Below, one piece after another: positions 9,422-19,697 of a stretch of DNA of 64,000 nt; within the stretch, counting starts at the first letter, position 1; each line of letters begins with the position of its first letter. Where the stretch lies: positions 5,995 to 69,994 of the forward strand of contig JAEXRD010000091.1 of assembly GCA_023438245.1 (NCBI GenBank), given 5' to 3'. The notes under the pieces are model-generated. The model did no database searches. It had not been told where the DNA came from and worked only from the letters and a program-made list of their open reading frames with translations. The translations under genes were made by a program, and so were the position numbers. The DNA is from Pseudomonadota bacterium (GTDB taxonomy: Bacteria; Desulfobacterota; Desulfovibrionia; Desulfovibrionales; Desulfovibrionaceae).

Positions 9422-9766
9422 CTAACCCTTGGCCGCCTGAACGATCTGGGCGAACACGGCGGGCTCGCGCACCGCCAGATCAGCCAGAACCTTGCGGTTG
9501 AGGACGATGCCGGCCTTGTTCAGGCCGCCCATGAACTTGGAGTAGCTCATGCCGTTGGCGCGGGAACCGGCGTTGATGCGCAGGATCCACAGGCGGCGGA
9601 AGTCGCGCTTCTTCTGCTTGCGATCGCGGAAGGCGAAGCACAGGGCGCGCTCCACGCGCTCGCGCGCGGTGCGGTACAGGCGGCTGCCGGCACCAAGGTA
9701 GCCCTTGGCCATCTTCAGGAACTTCTTGTGCCGACGGTGAGCGGCAACTCCACGCTTAACTCTCAT
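9422..9766 (-). CDS. rplT: 50S ribosomal protein L20
   Basis: Product of 114 aa beginning [15 protein letters not shown], as expected for bacterial L20, which binds 23S rRNA and is needed early in 50S assembly. In many bacteria L20 also represses its own operon. It follows rpmI with a 78-bp gap that can form a short hairpin; whether this is an L20 control site cannot be told here. Confidence 0.98.
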   Translation of the reverse strand: MRVKRGVAAHRRHKKFLKMAKGYLGAGSRLYRTARERVERALCFAFRDRKQKKRDFRRLWILRINAGSRANGMSYSKFMGGLNKAGIVLNRKVLADLAVREPAVFAQIVQAAKG

Positions 9767-9844
9767 GTAAACTTCCTCCGAATCGTTTCAGCCGCCGGAC
9801 ATTTTGCCCGGACGGCACGCTCGTTGGCGTGAACGGGTTTGTGG

Positions 9845-10042
9845 TTAGCCGTAGGGCAGCAGACGCTTCACAGCGCCCAGGTTGGCGTCGTCGACCATGG
9901 CGCCCTGACCCAGGCGGCGCTTACGCTTGGCGCTCTTCTTGGTCAGGATGTGGCGCAGGTTCTGGCGGCGGCGCTTGAACTTGCCATTGCCGTTGCTGGT
10001 GAAGCGCTTGGCCGCACTCCGGTTGGTCTTCATCTTGGGCAT
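9845..10042 (-). CDS. rpmI: 50S ribosomal protein L35
   Basis: Product of 65 aa starting MPKMKTNRSAAKRF, the conserved L35 N-terminus. The frame is open five codons further up, but ATG at 10042 is the family start and has a perfect GAGGAGG site. It lies between infC and rplT in the standard infC-rpmI-rplT order. Confidence 0.97.
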   Translation of the reverse strand: MPKMKTNRSAAKRFTSNGNGKFKRRRQNLRHILTKKSAKRKRRLGQGAMVDDANLGAVKRLLPYG

Positions 10043-10111
10043 GGGATTCCTCCTCAAACGTCACACGCGCCGGAAAAACCGCCGCGATTGTGTCTGGTGT
10101 TACTGCTTCCG

Positions 10112-10643
<532 letters not shown>

Positions 10644-10657
<14 letters not shown>

Positions 10658-12590
10658 AGCTCATCCCTCCGCGCTTGAAAGGTTCCTGGGCCGCTTCACG
10701 GACGATCCGCGCGGCCTCGGCAAGCGGCACAAACCCGACATCGGCGCCCGCGCGCACACGCACGCTCACGCCGTCGGCTTCCACTTCCTTGTCGCCAACC
10801 ACGAACATGTAAGGAATTCGCTCGAGTTGCGCCTCGCGCACCTTGTACCCAAGCTTCTCATTCCGCAAATCCGCTTCGGCGCGTATGCCCTGTTCCCGCA
10901 AAAACCGCAAGACTTTTTCCGCATGTGCGGCCTGGGCGTCGGTGACGGTGAGGATGCGCACCTGCTCCGGAGCCAGCCACACCGGGAAGGCCCCGGCGAA
11001 ATGCTCGATCAAGACGCCCATGAACCGCTCCATGGAGCCCAGGATGACGCGGTGCAGCATCACCGGCCGGTGCTTGTTGCCGTCCTCGCCGATGTAGGAC
11101 AGGTCGAAGCGGTCGGGCAGGGTGAAGTCGCACTGCACGGTGGCGCACTGCCAGCGGCGCTCCAGGGCGTCCTTGATGCGGATGTCGATCTTGGGGCCGT
11201 AGAACGCGCCGTCGCCCTCGTTGATGGCATACGGCATGCCCATGTGCTCCAGGGCGTCCTTCAGGGCCACGGTGGCGCGTTCCCAGTCCTCGTCGCTGCC
11301 GATGCTCTTCTCCGGCCTGGTGCTCACCGCGGCCTCGAACTCGAAGCCGAAGATGTCCATGACGTCGCGCACGAACTTCACCACGCCGATGATCTCCTCG
11401 CGCAGCTGGTCCGGGCGGCACAGGATGTGGGCGTCGTCCTGGGTGAAGGAGCGCACGCGCAAGAGGCCGTGCAGCACGCCGCTTTTCTCGTGGCGGTGCA
11501 CGATGCCGTGCTCGAAGTAGCGCTGCGGCAGGTCGCGGTAGCTGCGCAGGCGGCTCTTGTAGATGATCATGTGCGACAGGCAGTTCATGGGCTTGATGCC
11601 GTAGGCCTGCTCGTCGATCTCGGTGAAGTACATGTTCTCGCGGTAGTTGTCGTAGTGGCCGCTCTTCTCCCACAGCTCTCGCCTCAGGATGAGCGGGCCC
11701 TGCACGAACTGGTAGCCGCGCTTGAGATGCTCCTTGCGCTCGAAGTCCTCCAGGATGGCGCGCACCAGCGCCCCCTTGGGGTGCCACAGCACCATGCCGC
11801 CGCCCACCTCGTCGTGGAAGCTGAACAGGTCCAGCTGGGTGCCCAGCTTGCGGTGGTCGCGCTTCTTGGCTTCCTCGATGCGGTCCAGGTAGGCCTTGAG
11901 GTCCTTGGGGTTGGCCCAGGCGGTGCCGTAGATGCGCTGGAGCTGCTGGCGGTTCTCGTCGCCGCGCCAGTAGGCCCCGGCCACGCTCATGAGCTTGAAG
12001 GCTTTCAGCAGGCCGGTGCGGGGCACGTGGGGGCCGCGGCAGAGGTCGGAGAACTCGCCGTGGGTGTACACGCTGACCTCGGTGACGCCCATCTTGGCCT
12101 CAAGGTCGCTGATGAGCTCCACCTTGTAGGGCTCGCCCTCGGCCGCGAACTTCTCCTTGGCCGCCTCGGCGGTCATCATGGCGCGCGAGAAGGGCTTGTC
12201 CGCCCCCACGCTGCGGATCATTTCGGCCTCGATGGCCTCCAGGTCCTCGGGGGTGAAGGGGCGCTCGTAGTCGAAATCGTAGTAGAAGCCGTGCTCCACG
12301 GCGGGGCCGATGGTGACCTTGGCGGTGGGGAACAGCTTCTTGACCGCCTCGGCCATGAGGTGGGCGGTGGAGTGGCGGATGAGGTCCAGCCCTTCTTCGC
12401 TGTCGGCGAAGATGGGCTCAAGGGTCGAGCAATCGGCGGTCACGGGGGCGGAGAGGTCCAGGATGGCCTCGCCGCAGCGGGCGGCCACGGTGTTCTTGAA
12501 CTGCTTGCCCGACAGGGCCTGCTTGAAGGCATCGGCGATGGAAGCGCCGGATTCCACGGAAACGTCCTGACCGGCCACGGTGACTTGCAC
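10644..12590 (-). CDS. thrS: Threonyl-tRNA synthetase
   Basis: Product of 648 aa from GTG at 12588-12590, chosen because AGGAGA lies 8 nt before it; the frame extends 16 codons further up without an equally good site. Domains in order: TGS (~1-60), editing domain with HSTAHLMA and CRGPHV, class II catalytic core with MNCLSHMII and the histidines of [11 protein letters not shown], then the C-terminal anticodon-binding domain. It charges tRNA-Thr and removes mischarged Ser. It heads the thrS-infC-rpmI-rplT-pheS-pheT operon and overlaps infC by 14 nt under the AUA-start model. Confidence 0.97.
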
Positions 12591-12636
12591 GGCGAACTCT
12601 CCTTGCTTGAGCCCCCGGCCTTGGGCTTCCGGCGGC

Positions 12637-12672
12637 AAAAAGTGGAAAGGGAGGCGCTTGGCCTCCCTTTCC
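12637..12672 (-). terminator. Intrinsic terminator after tRNA-Val
   Basis: Read on the minus strand, a perfect 12-bp stem (GGAAAGGGAGGC / GCCTCCCTTTCC) with a 5-nt loop is followed by ACTTTTTG. It lies between the tRNA gene and thrS, so it either ends the tRNA transcript or attenuates read-through into thrS. Confidence 0.85.
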
Positions 12673-12680
12673 GGTAACTA

Positions 12681-12757
12681 TGGTAGGCACGAGGAGACTT
12701 GAACTCCTGACCCCTTGCGTGTCGAGCAAGTGCTCTAACCAACTGAGCTACGCGCCT
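12681..12757 (-). tRNA. tRNA-Val (GAC anticodon)
   Basis: A 77-nt cloverleaf with encoded CCA. The acceptor stem AGGCGCG pairs with CGTGCCT (one G-U), D arm GCTC/GAGC, anticodon stem CTTGC/GCAAG, and T arm AGGAG-TTCAAGT-CTCCT. The 7-nt anticodon loop is TCGACAC, giving anticodon GAC (valine) at 12721-12723. Position 33 is C, not the near-universal U, which is odd. The gene is followed by a terminator and then thrS. Confidence 0.88.
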
Positions 12758-12825
12758 AAATTGCTCAAGGGAAGGACCGTTTACCCAAACCCCCGGCGCT
12801 TGTCAACAGAAACGGGGCAAGGTTC

Positions 12826-13548
12826 TCAGCCTTTTTCGCCAAGCCGCCCCAAAGCCTCGCGCGCGGCCTGTCCCACGGTGAGGCCCGCCAGCTCCTCGCC
12901 GTTGAAGCGCTCGAAGGAGGCCGGGTCGTCCACGAGGACCCGCAAGGCCTGGCGCACCTGGGGAAAGTCCCCGCCAGCGCAGACCAGGCCCAGGGCGTAG
13001 GCGCACAGGCCCCGGTTCGCGGCGTCCTCTTCGGCCAGGCCCGCCAGCAGGGCCGGAAGCTCGGCGCGCAGCAGTTCGGGCCGGACCTCGGCCAGCCGTC
13101 CCAGGGCCCAGAACACCGAGCCCCGCAGCGGCACGTGCTCCAGGTAGTTGCCCTCGCCCACGGTCTCCTCGCGGACGTAGGAGGCCAGCACGCGGTGGAA
13201 CTCCCCGGCCAGGCGGGAATGCCGGGCCAGGCTCTCGCCCAGGGCCTCGGGCGCGCCCCAGCCCAGGCCGCCGGATTCCTCGTTCAAGCGCCACAGGCAC
13301 TGGCGCAGGATGACGCGGGCCTTCTCCAGGCCGCCCTCGGCCTTGTCCTCGGCCATGCGGGCCACGGCGCGGCCGAAGGCCTCCACGCTGCGCCAGCGCA
13401 CCAGCGGGTCGGGGTCCAGCAGAAGCGAAAACAGCGGGCCGGGCAGGTGCGCCGTAGGCACCTGGTCCAGCTCGCTGAGTTCCCGCCGCCAGTCCGGGCC
13501 GGAGAGCCCGGCGCGGATGCGGCGCTTGAGGTCACGGAAATGGGCCAC
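12826..13548 (-). CDS. HEAT-like repeat protein of unknown role
   Basis: Product of 240 aa from GTG at 13546-13548, which has GGAGGG just upstream; the longer open frame would overlap the TPR gene before it. Helical repeats can be seen (DPLVRWRSVEAFGRAVARM, LRGSVFWALGRLAEVRPE, NRGLCAYALGLVCAGG), which fit HEAT/ARM-type scaffolds. It seems related to uncharacterised HEAT-like proteins of Desulfovibrio. It is the last gene of a four-gene minus-strand cluster with TPR, unknown and Cys-cluster genes, so it may serve protein-protein contact in the same process. Confidence 0.65.
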   Translation of the reverse strand: MAHFRDLKRRIRAGLSGPDWRRELSELDQVPTAHLPGPLFSLLLDPDPLVRWRSVEAFGRAVARMAEDKAEGGLEKARVILRQCLWRLNEESGGLGWGAPEALGESLARHSRLAGEFHRVLASYVREETVGEGNYLEHVPLRGSVFWALGRLAEVRPELLRAELPALLAGLAEEDAANRGLCAYALGLVCAGGDFPQVRQALRVLVDDPASFERFNGEELAGLTVGQAAREALGRLGEKG

Positions 13549-13565
13549 GGGACCCTCCGCGCGTT

Positions 13566-14192
13566 TTACTTCAGGTTCTTGGCGATGTCGTCCAGCAGGG
13601 CCTGGGGCACCTCGTAGCTGGTCTCGGCGGCCTTCTTGACGCAGGCGTCGGCCTCGGCCCACTGGCCCAGCTCGGCGTGCACAAGGGCCAGGTTGTTCCA
13701 GGCCGGGCCGAACTGGGGCTGAAGCTCCACGGCCTTCTTCAGGTGCACCAGGGCGTCCTCGAACTCCCCGCGGGAGAAAAAGGCGCTGCCCAGGGTGGCC
13801 ATGGCCTGCACGAAGCCGGGATCGTACTTGATGGCCTTCTGCAGGGCCGGGATGGCCTTGTCGGAGTCGCCCAACTGCATGAGCACGAAGCCGATGTTGC
13901 CCCAGGGCACGGCGAAGAACGGGCGCTGCAGGGTGGCCTGGCGGTTGAAGTTCAGGCAGCCTTCCAGGTCGCCGCGCTGCAGGCAGATGCCGCCAAGCTG
14001 CACGTAGGCCTCGGCCATCTTGGGCGAGTTGGCCACGGCCTCGCGGAAGCTCCGCTCGGCGTCAATGAACTCGCGCTTGGAGAGGTAGGCCACGCCCAGG
14101 TTGTAGTGGGTGTTGCCGCATTCCGGATTCTGGGCCAGCCCCTGCTTGAGGTGGGCGATGTACTCGTCGACGTTGGCGAACTGCTGGGACAT
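13566..14192 (-). CDS. Tetratricopeptide repeat protein
   Basis: Product of 208 aa with about four TPR units (NTHYNLGVAYLSKREFIDAE, AEAYVQLGGICLQRGDLEG, PWGNIGFVLMQLGDSDKA, AMATLGSAFFSRGEFEDA, AWNNLALVHAELGQWAEA). No signal peptide or membrane segment is visible, so it is probably cytoplasmic. It lies 18 bp after the 120-aa unknown and 17 bp before the HEAT-like gene, forming an apparent operon. Partner unknown. Confidence 0.85.
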   Translation of the reverse strand: MSQQFANVDEYIAHLKQGLAQNPECGNTHYNLGVAYLSKREFIDAERSFREAVANSPKMAEAYVQLGGICLQRGDLEGCLNFNRQATLQRPFFAVPWGNIGFVLMQLGDSDKAIPALQKAIKYDPGFVQAMATLGSAFFSRGEFEDALVHLKKAVELQPQFGPAWNNLALVHAELGQWAEADACVKKAAETSYEVPQALLDDIAKNLK

Positions 14193-14210
14193 GGTGTCTC
14201 TCCGAGGATT

Positions 14211-14573
14211 CTACTTCAGGGTGATGCCGCGCTCTTTGAGCCGGGCGTTGTACCAGTCGCTGAACTCCAGGATGGGCCGGACCTTCTCGATGTTCATGAC
14301 GAGCAGCACCATGAACTCCGACAGGGTCTGCATGTAGTCCGGGTCCGGCTTGGCGGGCAGCGACTTCATGTAGCGGTTCAAAAGATCGTGGGTGGTGAAC
14401 CCCATGGCGTCCACGCGGATGTCGATGGGGTCGAAGGGCTCCTGGTAGGGGTTCCAGTTCTCGTAGCCGATGCGGTCCACGAAGCGGCGGCGGCGCGGGC
14501 TCATGCGCTCGTACATCTGGCGCTTCTGCTCCTCCACCTGGTCGTCGGTGTACATGGGCTTGGGAGTGTCCAC
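14211..14573 (-). CDS. Conserved hypothetical protein
   Basis: Product of 120 aa, soluble by appearance, with a charged N-terminus (EEQKRQMYERMSPRRRRF) and an acidic-aromatic middle (YENWNPYQEPFDPID). I do not recognise the family. It sits 3 bp after the Cys-cluster gene and 18 bp before the TPR gene on the same strand, so the four genes are probably made together. Codon use matches the neighbours, arguing for a resident gene. Confidence 0.65.
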   Translation of the reverse strand: MDTPKPMYTDDQVEEQKRQMYERMSPRRRRFVDRIGYENWNPYQEPFDPIDIRVDAMGFTTHDLLNRYMKSLPAKPDPDYMQTLSEFMVLLVMNIEKVRPILEFSDWYNARLKERGITLK

Positions 14574-14576
14574 GCG

Positions 14577-15545
14577 CTAGCCCTCGCTCTTCTTGGACGT
14601 CTTCTTGGCGGCGGGCTTCTTCGCCGCGGCCTTCGGGGCGGCGGCCTTCCTGGGCCTGGGCTCGGCCACGCCGATGGTGAAGCTCTTGGGCGAGCAGCCG
14701 GAGCAGCCGCCCTTGCTCTCCGGGTTGCAGCCGGAGCACTCGGCCAGGCCCTTGCCCGCCTTGCCCTTGGCGCCCATCGGGCCCTGGATGGGCTTGGTGG
14801 GGCGGGCCGGAGCCTTGGCGGGGGCGGTCTTGGGCAGCATCTCCGCGGTGACGCCGGGGATGCCCGTGGGTTCCGGGGCGGCGGGCTCGGGCTTGGCCTG
14901 GCCCACGCCCAGGTACTCCTCGCTGTAGTCGGTCATCAGCGCCAGCGACAGGGGCACGAGCAGCTCGCCCAGGCCCTTGTAGCGGCTGTTGAGCGTGGCG
15001 GCCAGCTCGTGCGAGAGGGCGTACAGCCTGTCCTGGATGCGGTCGAGGTACACGGTGGGGTAGGGCTTGCCCTTCTCGAAGGCGGACTTGCCGCAGATGT
15101 GGGCCTCCCCGCCGATGGCCGTGGGCACGCCGTAGATGCGGCAGGTCACGGGCCGGGCCTCGTACATCTCGCACAGGCCCTCGTCGTTCAGCAGCGGGCA
15201 GCGCACGCGCACGGCGGCCATCTGCTTCAGGATCTCCGAGGCATTGGCCCCTTCCTTCATGGCCTTGTGGGCGTCGCGCTTGAGCTTGTGCACGGCGCGG
15301 TCGGCCTCGTCGGCGCGCTCCAGGATGGCGGTGCGCGCAAGGCCCGAGAATTTCTTGTTGAACAAGGCGTTGATGCGCAGGGCCTCCACCAGGGTCAGGT
15401 CGAACAGGGCGTGGCAGCAGTCGCTGCAACCCTTTTCGCAGCGCACGTTGTCGCTGAACTTTGCGCGCACGGTGTTGAAGACCTGGTCGGCCTCGCCGAT
15501 GATCGCCTCGTACTTCTTGAAGAATTCACTGAAATCAAGGGCCAT
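14577..15545 (-). CDS. YkgJ-type cysteine-cluster protein with Cys-rich linker and basic tail
   Basis: Product of 322 aa from ATG 15545 (GAGGAGA site). C36, C40, C43 and C44 (CEKGCSDCCH), then CPLLNDEGLCEMYEARPVTC, form the YkgJ zinc/iron-sulfur cysteine cluster. After an Ala/Pro-rich stretch comes a second Cys group, CSGCNPESKGGCSGC, and a Lys/Ala tail (KAAAPKAAAKKPAAKKTSK) that looks like the tails of histone H1-like proteins. The extra parts are not usual for YkgJ. It heads the four-gene cluster. Function unknown; metal binding is likely, nucleic-acid contact by the tail is a guess. Confidence 0.75.
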   Translation of the reverse strand: MALDFSEFFKKYEAIIGEADQVFNTVRAKFSDNVRCEKGCSDCCHALFDLTLVEALRINALFNKKFSGLARTAILERADEADRAVHKLKRDAHKAMKEGANASEILKQMAAVRVRCPLLNDEGLCEMYEARPVTCRIYGVPTAIGGEAHICGKSAFEKGKPYPTVYLDRIQDRLYALSHELAATLNSRYKGLGELLVPLSLALMTDYSEEYLGVGQAKPEPAAPEPTGIPGVTAEMLPKTAPAKAPARPTKPIQGPMGAKGKAGKGLAECSGCNPESKGGCSGCSPKSFTIGVAEPRPRKAAAPKAAAKKPAAKKTSKKSEG

Positions 15546-15653
15546 TGGGCTCTCCTCACGGGAACTTCGCCGCCCGGGCTGGAGCCGGGCTTGTGCGGAA
15601 ATATGGGAACGCGGGGGCGGTCTGTCCAGGGGCAAGACGTCAGGTAAGCATAC

Positions 15654-15675
15654 AAAAAAGCCGGGTTGCCCCGGC
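15654..15675 (-). terminator. Hairpin with T run, minus strand
   Basis: On the minus strand GCCGGGGCAACCCGGC is followed by six T. It lies between the ferredoxin gene and the YkgJ-type gene and may stop ferredoxin transcripts, as a second barrier after the 15752-15783 hairpin. Confidence 0.7.
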
Positions 15676-15751
15676 ACTCGCTCCGCCGTGTGCGGCGGAC
15701 GTCCCCCTCGCGCTCTGCGCCGCAGCCGGGCCAGGCCCAGCGCCGCGCAAA

Positions 15752-15783
15752 ATATGGACGGAGGCGGCGGACCGCCTCCGTCC
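15752..15783 (-). terminator. Perfect 12-bp hairpin after the ferredoxin gene
   Basis: GGACGGAGGCGG (15756-15767) pairs perfectly with CCGCCTCCGTCC (15772-15783) around a 4-nt loop; on the minus strand it is followed by ATATTTTG. It starts 26 bp after the ferredoxin stop codon and is a likely terminator. Confidence 0.7.
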
Positions 15784-15808
15784 GTACAGCCCTAGGGCTG
15801 CGAAACGC

Positions 15809-15997
15809 TTACTCTTCCTCGATGACGATGGCGTCCTGCTCGCAGACTTCCACGCAGGACTCGCAGCCCAGGCACTCTTCCATGTTCACCGGAACGGCCT
15901 TGCCATCCTGCAGCTCGTAGACTTCCACGGGGCAGACATCCACGCACTCGCCGTCGCCGATGCACTTGTCGTTGTCGACAGTAACTTTGTAGCCCAT
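15809..15997 (-). CDS. Ferredoxin, ferredoxin III type with Asp in cluster motif I
   Basis: Product of 62 aa. The first motif CIGDGECVDVCP has Asp where the second Cys of CxxCxxCxxxCP would be, while the second motif CLGCESCVEVCEQD has all four Cys. This matches the seven-iron ferredoxin III of Desulfovibrio africanus, which holds a [4Fe-4S] and a [3Fe-4S] cluster; in that protein the Asp lets the 3Fe cluster take up another metal. It carries electrons between cytoplasmic redox enzymes, with IorAB in this window a possible partner. It is monocistronic, with its own promoter and terminators. Confidence 0.93.
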   Translation of the reverse strand: MGYKVTVDNDKCIGDGECVDVCPVEVYELQDGKAVPVNMEECLGCESCVEVCEQDAIVIEEE

Positions 15998-16133
15998 TGT
16001 ACCCTCCAGGTATGTAGATAGATATCGTCAGTCCCGTCCGTTTCGTCCCGCGCCGCGGAGTCAAACCGGACGGGCCAGGCGCCGTTTTCACGCCCCCCTC
16101 GGGGCATGGCAAGCTCTAGGCTTCGGGCTAGCT

Positions 16134-16161
16134 GATATATCCAGCAAGCCTCCCGTGTCAA
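16134..16161 (-). promoter_or_regulatory. Sigma-70-type promoter for the ferredoxin gene
   Basis: On the minus strand TTGACA (16156-16161) and TATATC (16134-16139) are 16 bp apart. A start near 16127 would give a ~130-nt leader before the ferredoxin ATG. The 310-bp gap 15998-16307 holds this promoter and the aminopeptidase upstream region; I see nothing else in it. Confidence 0.65.
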
Positions 16162-16307
16162 GCCAAAGCGAGAAAACTACGTGTCTGTCGCGCCTGGCGG
16201 GATTCGGTCCTGGTTGTGGTCCGCACCCATCCGGGCTATCCTGCCCCGGACCGGCCACCCGGACCCGCACAGGGCGGGGGCCGCAAATCACCCCCGCGAG
16301 GAATCCC

Positions 16308-17525
16308 ATGTCCACCCAGCCCATCTTCACCCAGGAAGAACTGAGGAAATACGCCCGCACCCTCTGGTGGGGCCTGAACACCGCCCGCATCAATCCCTAC
16401 AAGCCCGGCGACCTGATCCTGCTGCGCTTCGACCAGCCCGCCACCCCCTTGGCCGAGGAGGTCTTCGACCTCTTGATGGAGGAGGGCATGGTTCCGGTGG
16501 TGCGCCAGAACCTCACCAGCAGCATGGAAAAGGGCTTCTATTCCAAGGGCAGCGAAGGCCAGATCACCGCCGTGCCCCCGGGCGACAAGGAACTGATGCA
16601 CGGCCTGTGCGGGCTCGTCTCGCTCATCGCCCCGGCCTCGCTGACGCACCTCTCCGGCGTGGACCCCGCGCGCATCGGCAAGGCCGCCGTGTCGCGCAAG
16701 TTCCTGCGCGAGATCATGGAGGGCCGCGAGCAGACCGGCGACTTCGGCTGGACCCTGTGCGCCTACCCCACCGAGGAGCAGGCCCGCTGCGCCGGAATCT
16801 CCGTGGAGGAGTTCGCCCGCCAGATCCGCCGGGCCTGCTTCCTGGAGGACGCCGACCCCGCCGCCCGCTGGCAGGAGGTGTTCGACGAGGTGCAGCGCGT
16901 GAAGCAGTGGCTGGGCTCGCTGGCCATCGCCTCGCTCCATGTGGAGAGCGCGGGCTGCGACCTCACCGTGACCCCCGGCGATGAGCGCCGCTGGCTGGGC
17001 GTGTCCGGCCACAACATCCCCAGCTTCGAGATCTTCCTCTCGCCGGACTGGCGCGGCACCACGGGCGTGTACTTCGCCGACCAGCCGTCCTACCGCTCGG
17101 GCAACCGGGTGGAGGGCGTGCGCCTGGAGTTCAAGGAGGGCCGCGCCGTTTCCGTCACCGCCGCCCAGGGCGAGGAGTTCGTGAAGAAGCAGCTGGCCAT
17201 GGACGAGGGCGCGGCCCAGCTGGGCGAGTTCAGCCTCACCGACCGCCGCTTCTCGCGCATCGACACCTTCATGGCCAACACGCTGTTCGACGAGAACTAC
17301 GGCGGGGCGCACGGCAACTGCCACGTGGCCGTGGGCGCCTCCTACGCCGACACCTTCTCCGGCGACCAGGCCAGGCTCGACGCCGAGCTCAAGAAGCAGC
17401 TGGGCTTCAACGACTCGGCCCTGCACTGGGACCTGGTGAACACCGAGGACAAGACCGTCACCGCCACGCTGAAGGACGGCGCGAAAAAGGTCATCTACCA
17501 GGGCGGCGAGTTCCAGATGGACTAG
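16308..17525 (+). CDS. M29-family metalloaminopeptidase
   Basis: Product of 405 aa from ATG 16308 with a GAGGAA site; the frame is open 51 codons further up, but that part has no family similarity. Metal ligands of the M29 (AmpS/PepS/AmpT) family can be placed: Glu in NIPSFEIFLSP, Glu in LGEFSL, His in GAHGNCHVAVG, and His and Asp in SALHWDLV. These enzymes cut N-terminal residues from peptides in the cytoplasm using two metal ions. Followed 21 bp later by a small gene on the same strand. Confidence 0.92.
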   Translation: MSTQPIFTQEELRKYARTLWWGLNTARINPYKPGDLILLRFDQPATPLAEEVFDLLMEEGMVPVVRQNLTSSMEKGFYSKGSEGQITAVPPGDKELMHGLCGLVSLIAPASLTHLSGVDPARIGKAAVSRKFLREIMEGREQTGDFGWTLCAYPTEEQARCAGISVEEFARQIRRACFLEDADPAARWQEVFDEVQRVKQWLGSLAIASLHVESAGCDLTVTPGDERRWLGVSGHNIPSFEIFLSPDWRGTTGVYFADQPSYRSGNRVEGVRLEFKEGRAVSVTAAQGEEFVKKQLAMDEGAAQLGEFSLTDRRFSRIDTFMANTLFDENYGGAHGNCHVAVGASYADTFSGDQARLDAELKKQLGFNDSALHWDLVNTEDKTVTATLKDGAKKVIYQGGEFQMD

Positions 17526-17546
17526 CTCAGCAGCGCGGGAGGCCGC

Positions 17547-17783
17547 ATGGACCAGAACCGGGAGCAGCGGGTCGACGACGCCCTCAGGCGCATCTTCGTG
17601 GAGGCCTACAACCTCGCCTCGCCCTTCATGGACGGGCAGGGGCAGTGGCTTTCCCAGGCCCACGAGTGCCTGGCCAACGACGCCCTTGCCAGGCGCTTTC
17701 CCAGCCTTGCGGACATGCGGCTCATGGCCGTGCTGGCCACCATCGCCGGGGTGCGGGCCTCGGGCCGCGTGCCCGTGGACTAG
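17547..17783 (+). CDS. Small hypothetical protein
   Basis: Product of 78 aa, soluble, with no motif I recognise (sample: YNLASPFMDGQGQW). GGGAGG precedes the ATG and codon use fits the genome. It lies 21 bp after the aminopeptidase gene and about 100 bp before the Hpt gene, so it is probably co-transcribed with the former. Confidence 0.55.
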   Translation: MDQNREQRVDDALRRIFVEAYNLASPFMDGQGQWLSQAHECLANDALARRFPSLADMRLMAVLATIAGVRASGRVPVD

Positions 17784-17886
17784 CCTGCGGAGCTTTGCGC
17801 GTTTCGGCCCCGGGCTCTTGCGAGAAAACGGGATGGCGCGTACACTCGGGGCAAGGATCGCAGTGCTTCAGGGGAGGAAGACGCGC

Positions 17887-18291
17887 ATGGCTGACGGCGA
17901 AGCGCCTGTTGTGGGAATGAATCTGGCCGCCTTGGCCGAGGGCTTTGTGGGCAGCGAGGATGTGCTGGCCCAGATGCTCGGCCTGTTCGAGACCCAGGCC
18001 CGCGAGCGGCTGGCCGAGCTGGACGCCGCGCTGGCCTCGGGCGATGCCGAATCCGGACGCAAAACGCTGCATTCGTTGGTGAACATAGCCGGAGCCGTGC
18101 GCGCCTACGCCCTGGCGGACCTGGCCCGCCGCGCGGGCGAGGCCCTGCGGGGCGAGGACCTTCCCGCCGCCCGCGAGGTGGCCGTGGGCCTGCGCGAGGA
18201 GGCCGGGCTTGTGCTGCGCCAAGTGGCGTGCCTGCTGGCGCTCTACCGGCAGTCTCCGGCCGCGCTCTGGAGCTCGCCCCTGCCAAGGTAG
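17887..18291 (+). CDS. Histidine phosphotransfer (Hpt) domain protein
   Basis: Product of 134 aa, a single Hpt domain, from ATG 17887 with GGGAGG upstream; longer in-frame starts run into the preceding gene. H62 in TLHSLVNIAGAVRA aligns with the phosphate-accepting His of HxLKGxxxxxG, but the usual Lys two residues on is Val. Hpt proteins pass phosphate between receiver domains in multistep two-component relays. No kinase or receiver gene is adjacent, so its partners are elsewhere. Confidence 0.75.
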   Translation: MADGEAPVVGMNLAALAEGFVGSEDVLAQMLGLFETQARERLAELDAALASGDAESGRKTLHSLVNIAGAVRAYALADLARRAGEALRGEDLPAAREVAVGLREEAGLVLRQVACLLALYRQSPAALWSSPLPR

Positions 18292-18307
18292 CCTTCGCAC
18301 AAAGGAA

Positions 18308-18346
18308 GACGCCCGCCAGGATGCTCTCCCGGCGGGCGTCTTTTTT
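18308..18346 (+). terminator. Intrinsic terminator after the Hpt gene
   Basis: GACGCCCGCC (18308-18317) pairs with GGCGGGCGTC (18331-18340), followed by six T. It ends the aminopeptidase-Hpt unit 17 bp before the converging icd gene. Confidence 0.9.
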
Positions 18347-18362
18347 GTTTGCGGAGCGGGGT

Positions 18363-19514
<1,152 letters not shown>

Positions 19515-19662
19515 CTCTCAAGCCCTCCGAAGAAAATTCGCGGCCCGTTCCGCACGGTTGGGTCCGGCGCGCGCGTGCCACTTGATAGCCGGGGTTCGGC
19601 CCCGTGGCAAGTGCGCAGGCGCGGCCCGCCAGTTGATGGGACCAACCGGACAGGGGCGCCGC

Positions 19663-19691
19663 TTGACATCTGGCCCGGTGGGAAGTACTCA
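19663..19691 (+). promoter_or_regulatory. Promoter of the Trp leader and trpB2, with an overlapping dyad
   Basis: TTGACA (19663-19668) and TACTCA (19686-19691) are 17 bp apart. The -10 box lies inside a near-palindrome, GGTGGG (19678-19683) and CCCACC (19692-19697) around AAGTACT. The expected start falls near 19698, that is at the leader-peptide ATG. Confidence 0.6.
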
Positions 19692-19697
19692 CCCACC

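Noticed and set aside
19684..19691. AAGTACTC in the trp promoter as a fragment of the palindromic element
   Set aside because: Only the AGTACT core is shared; none of the flanking conserved blocks are present, so chance is enough.
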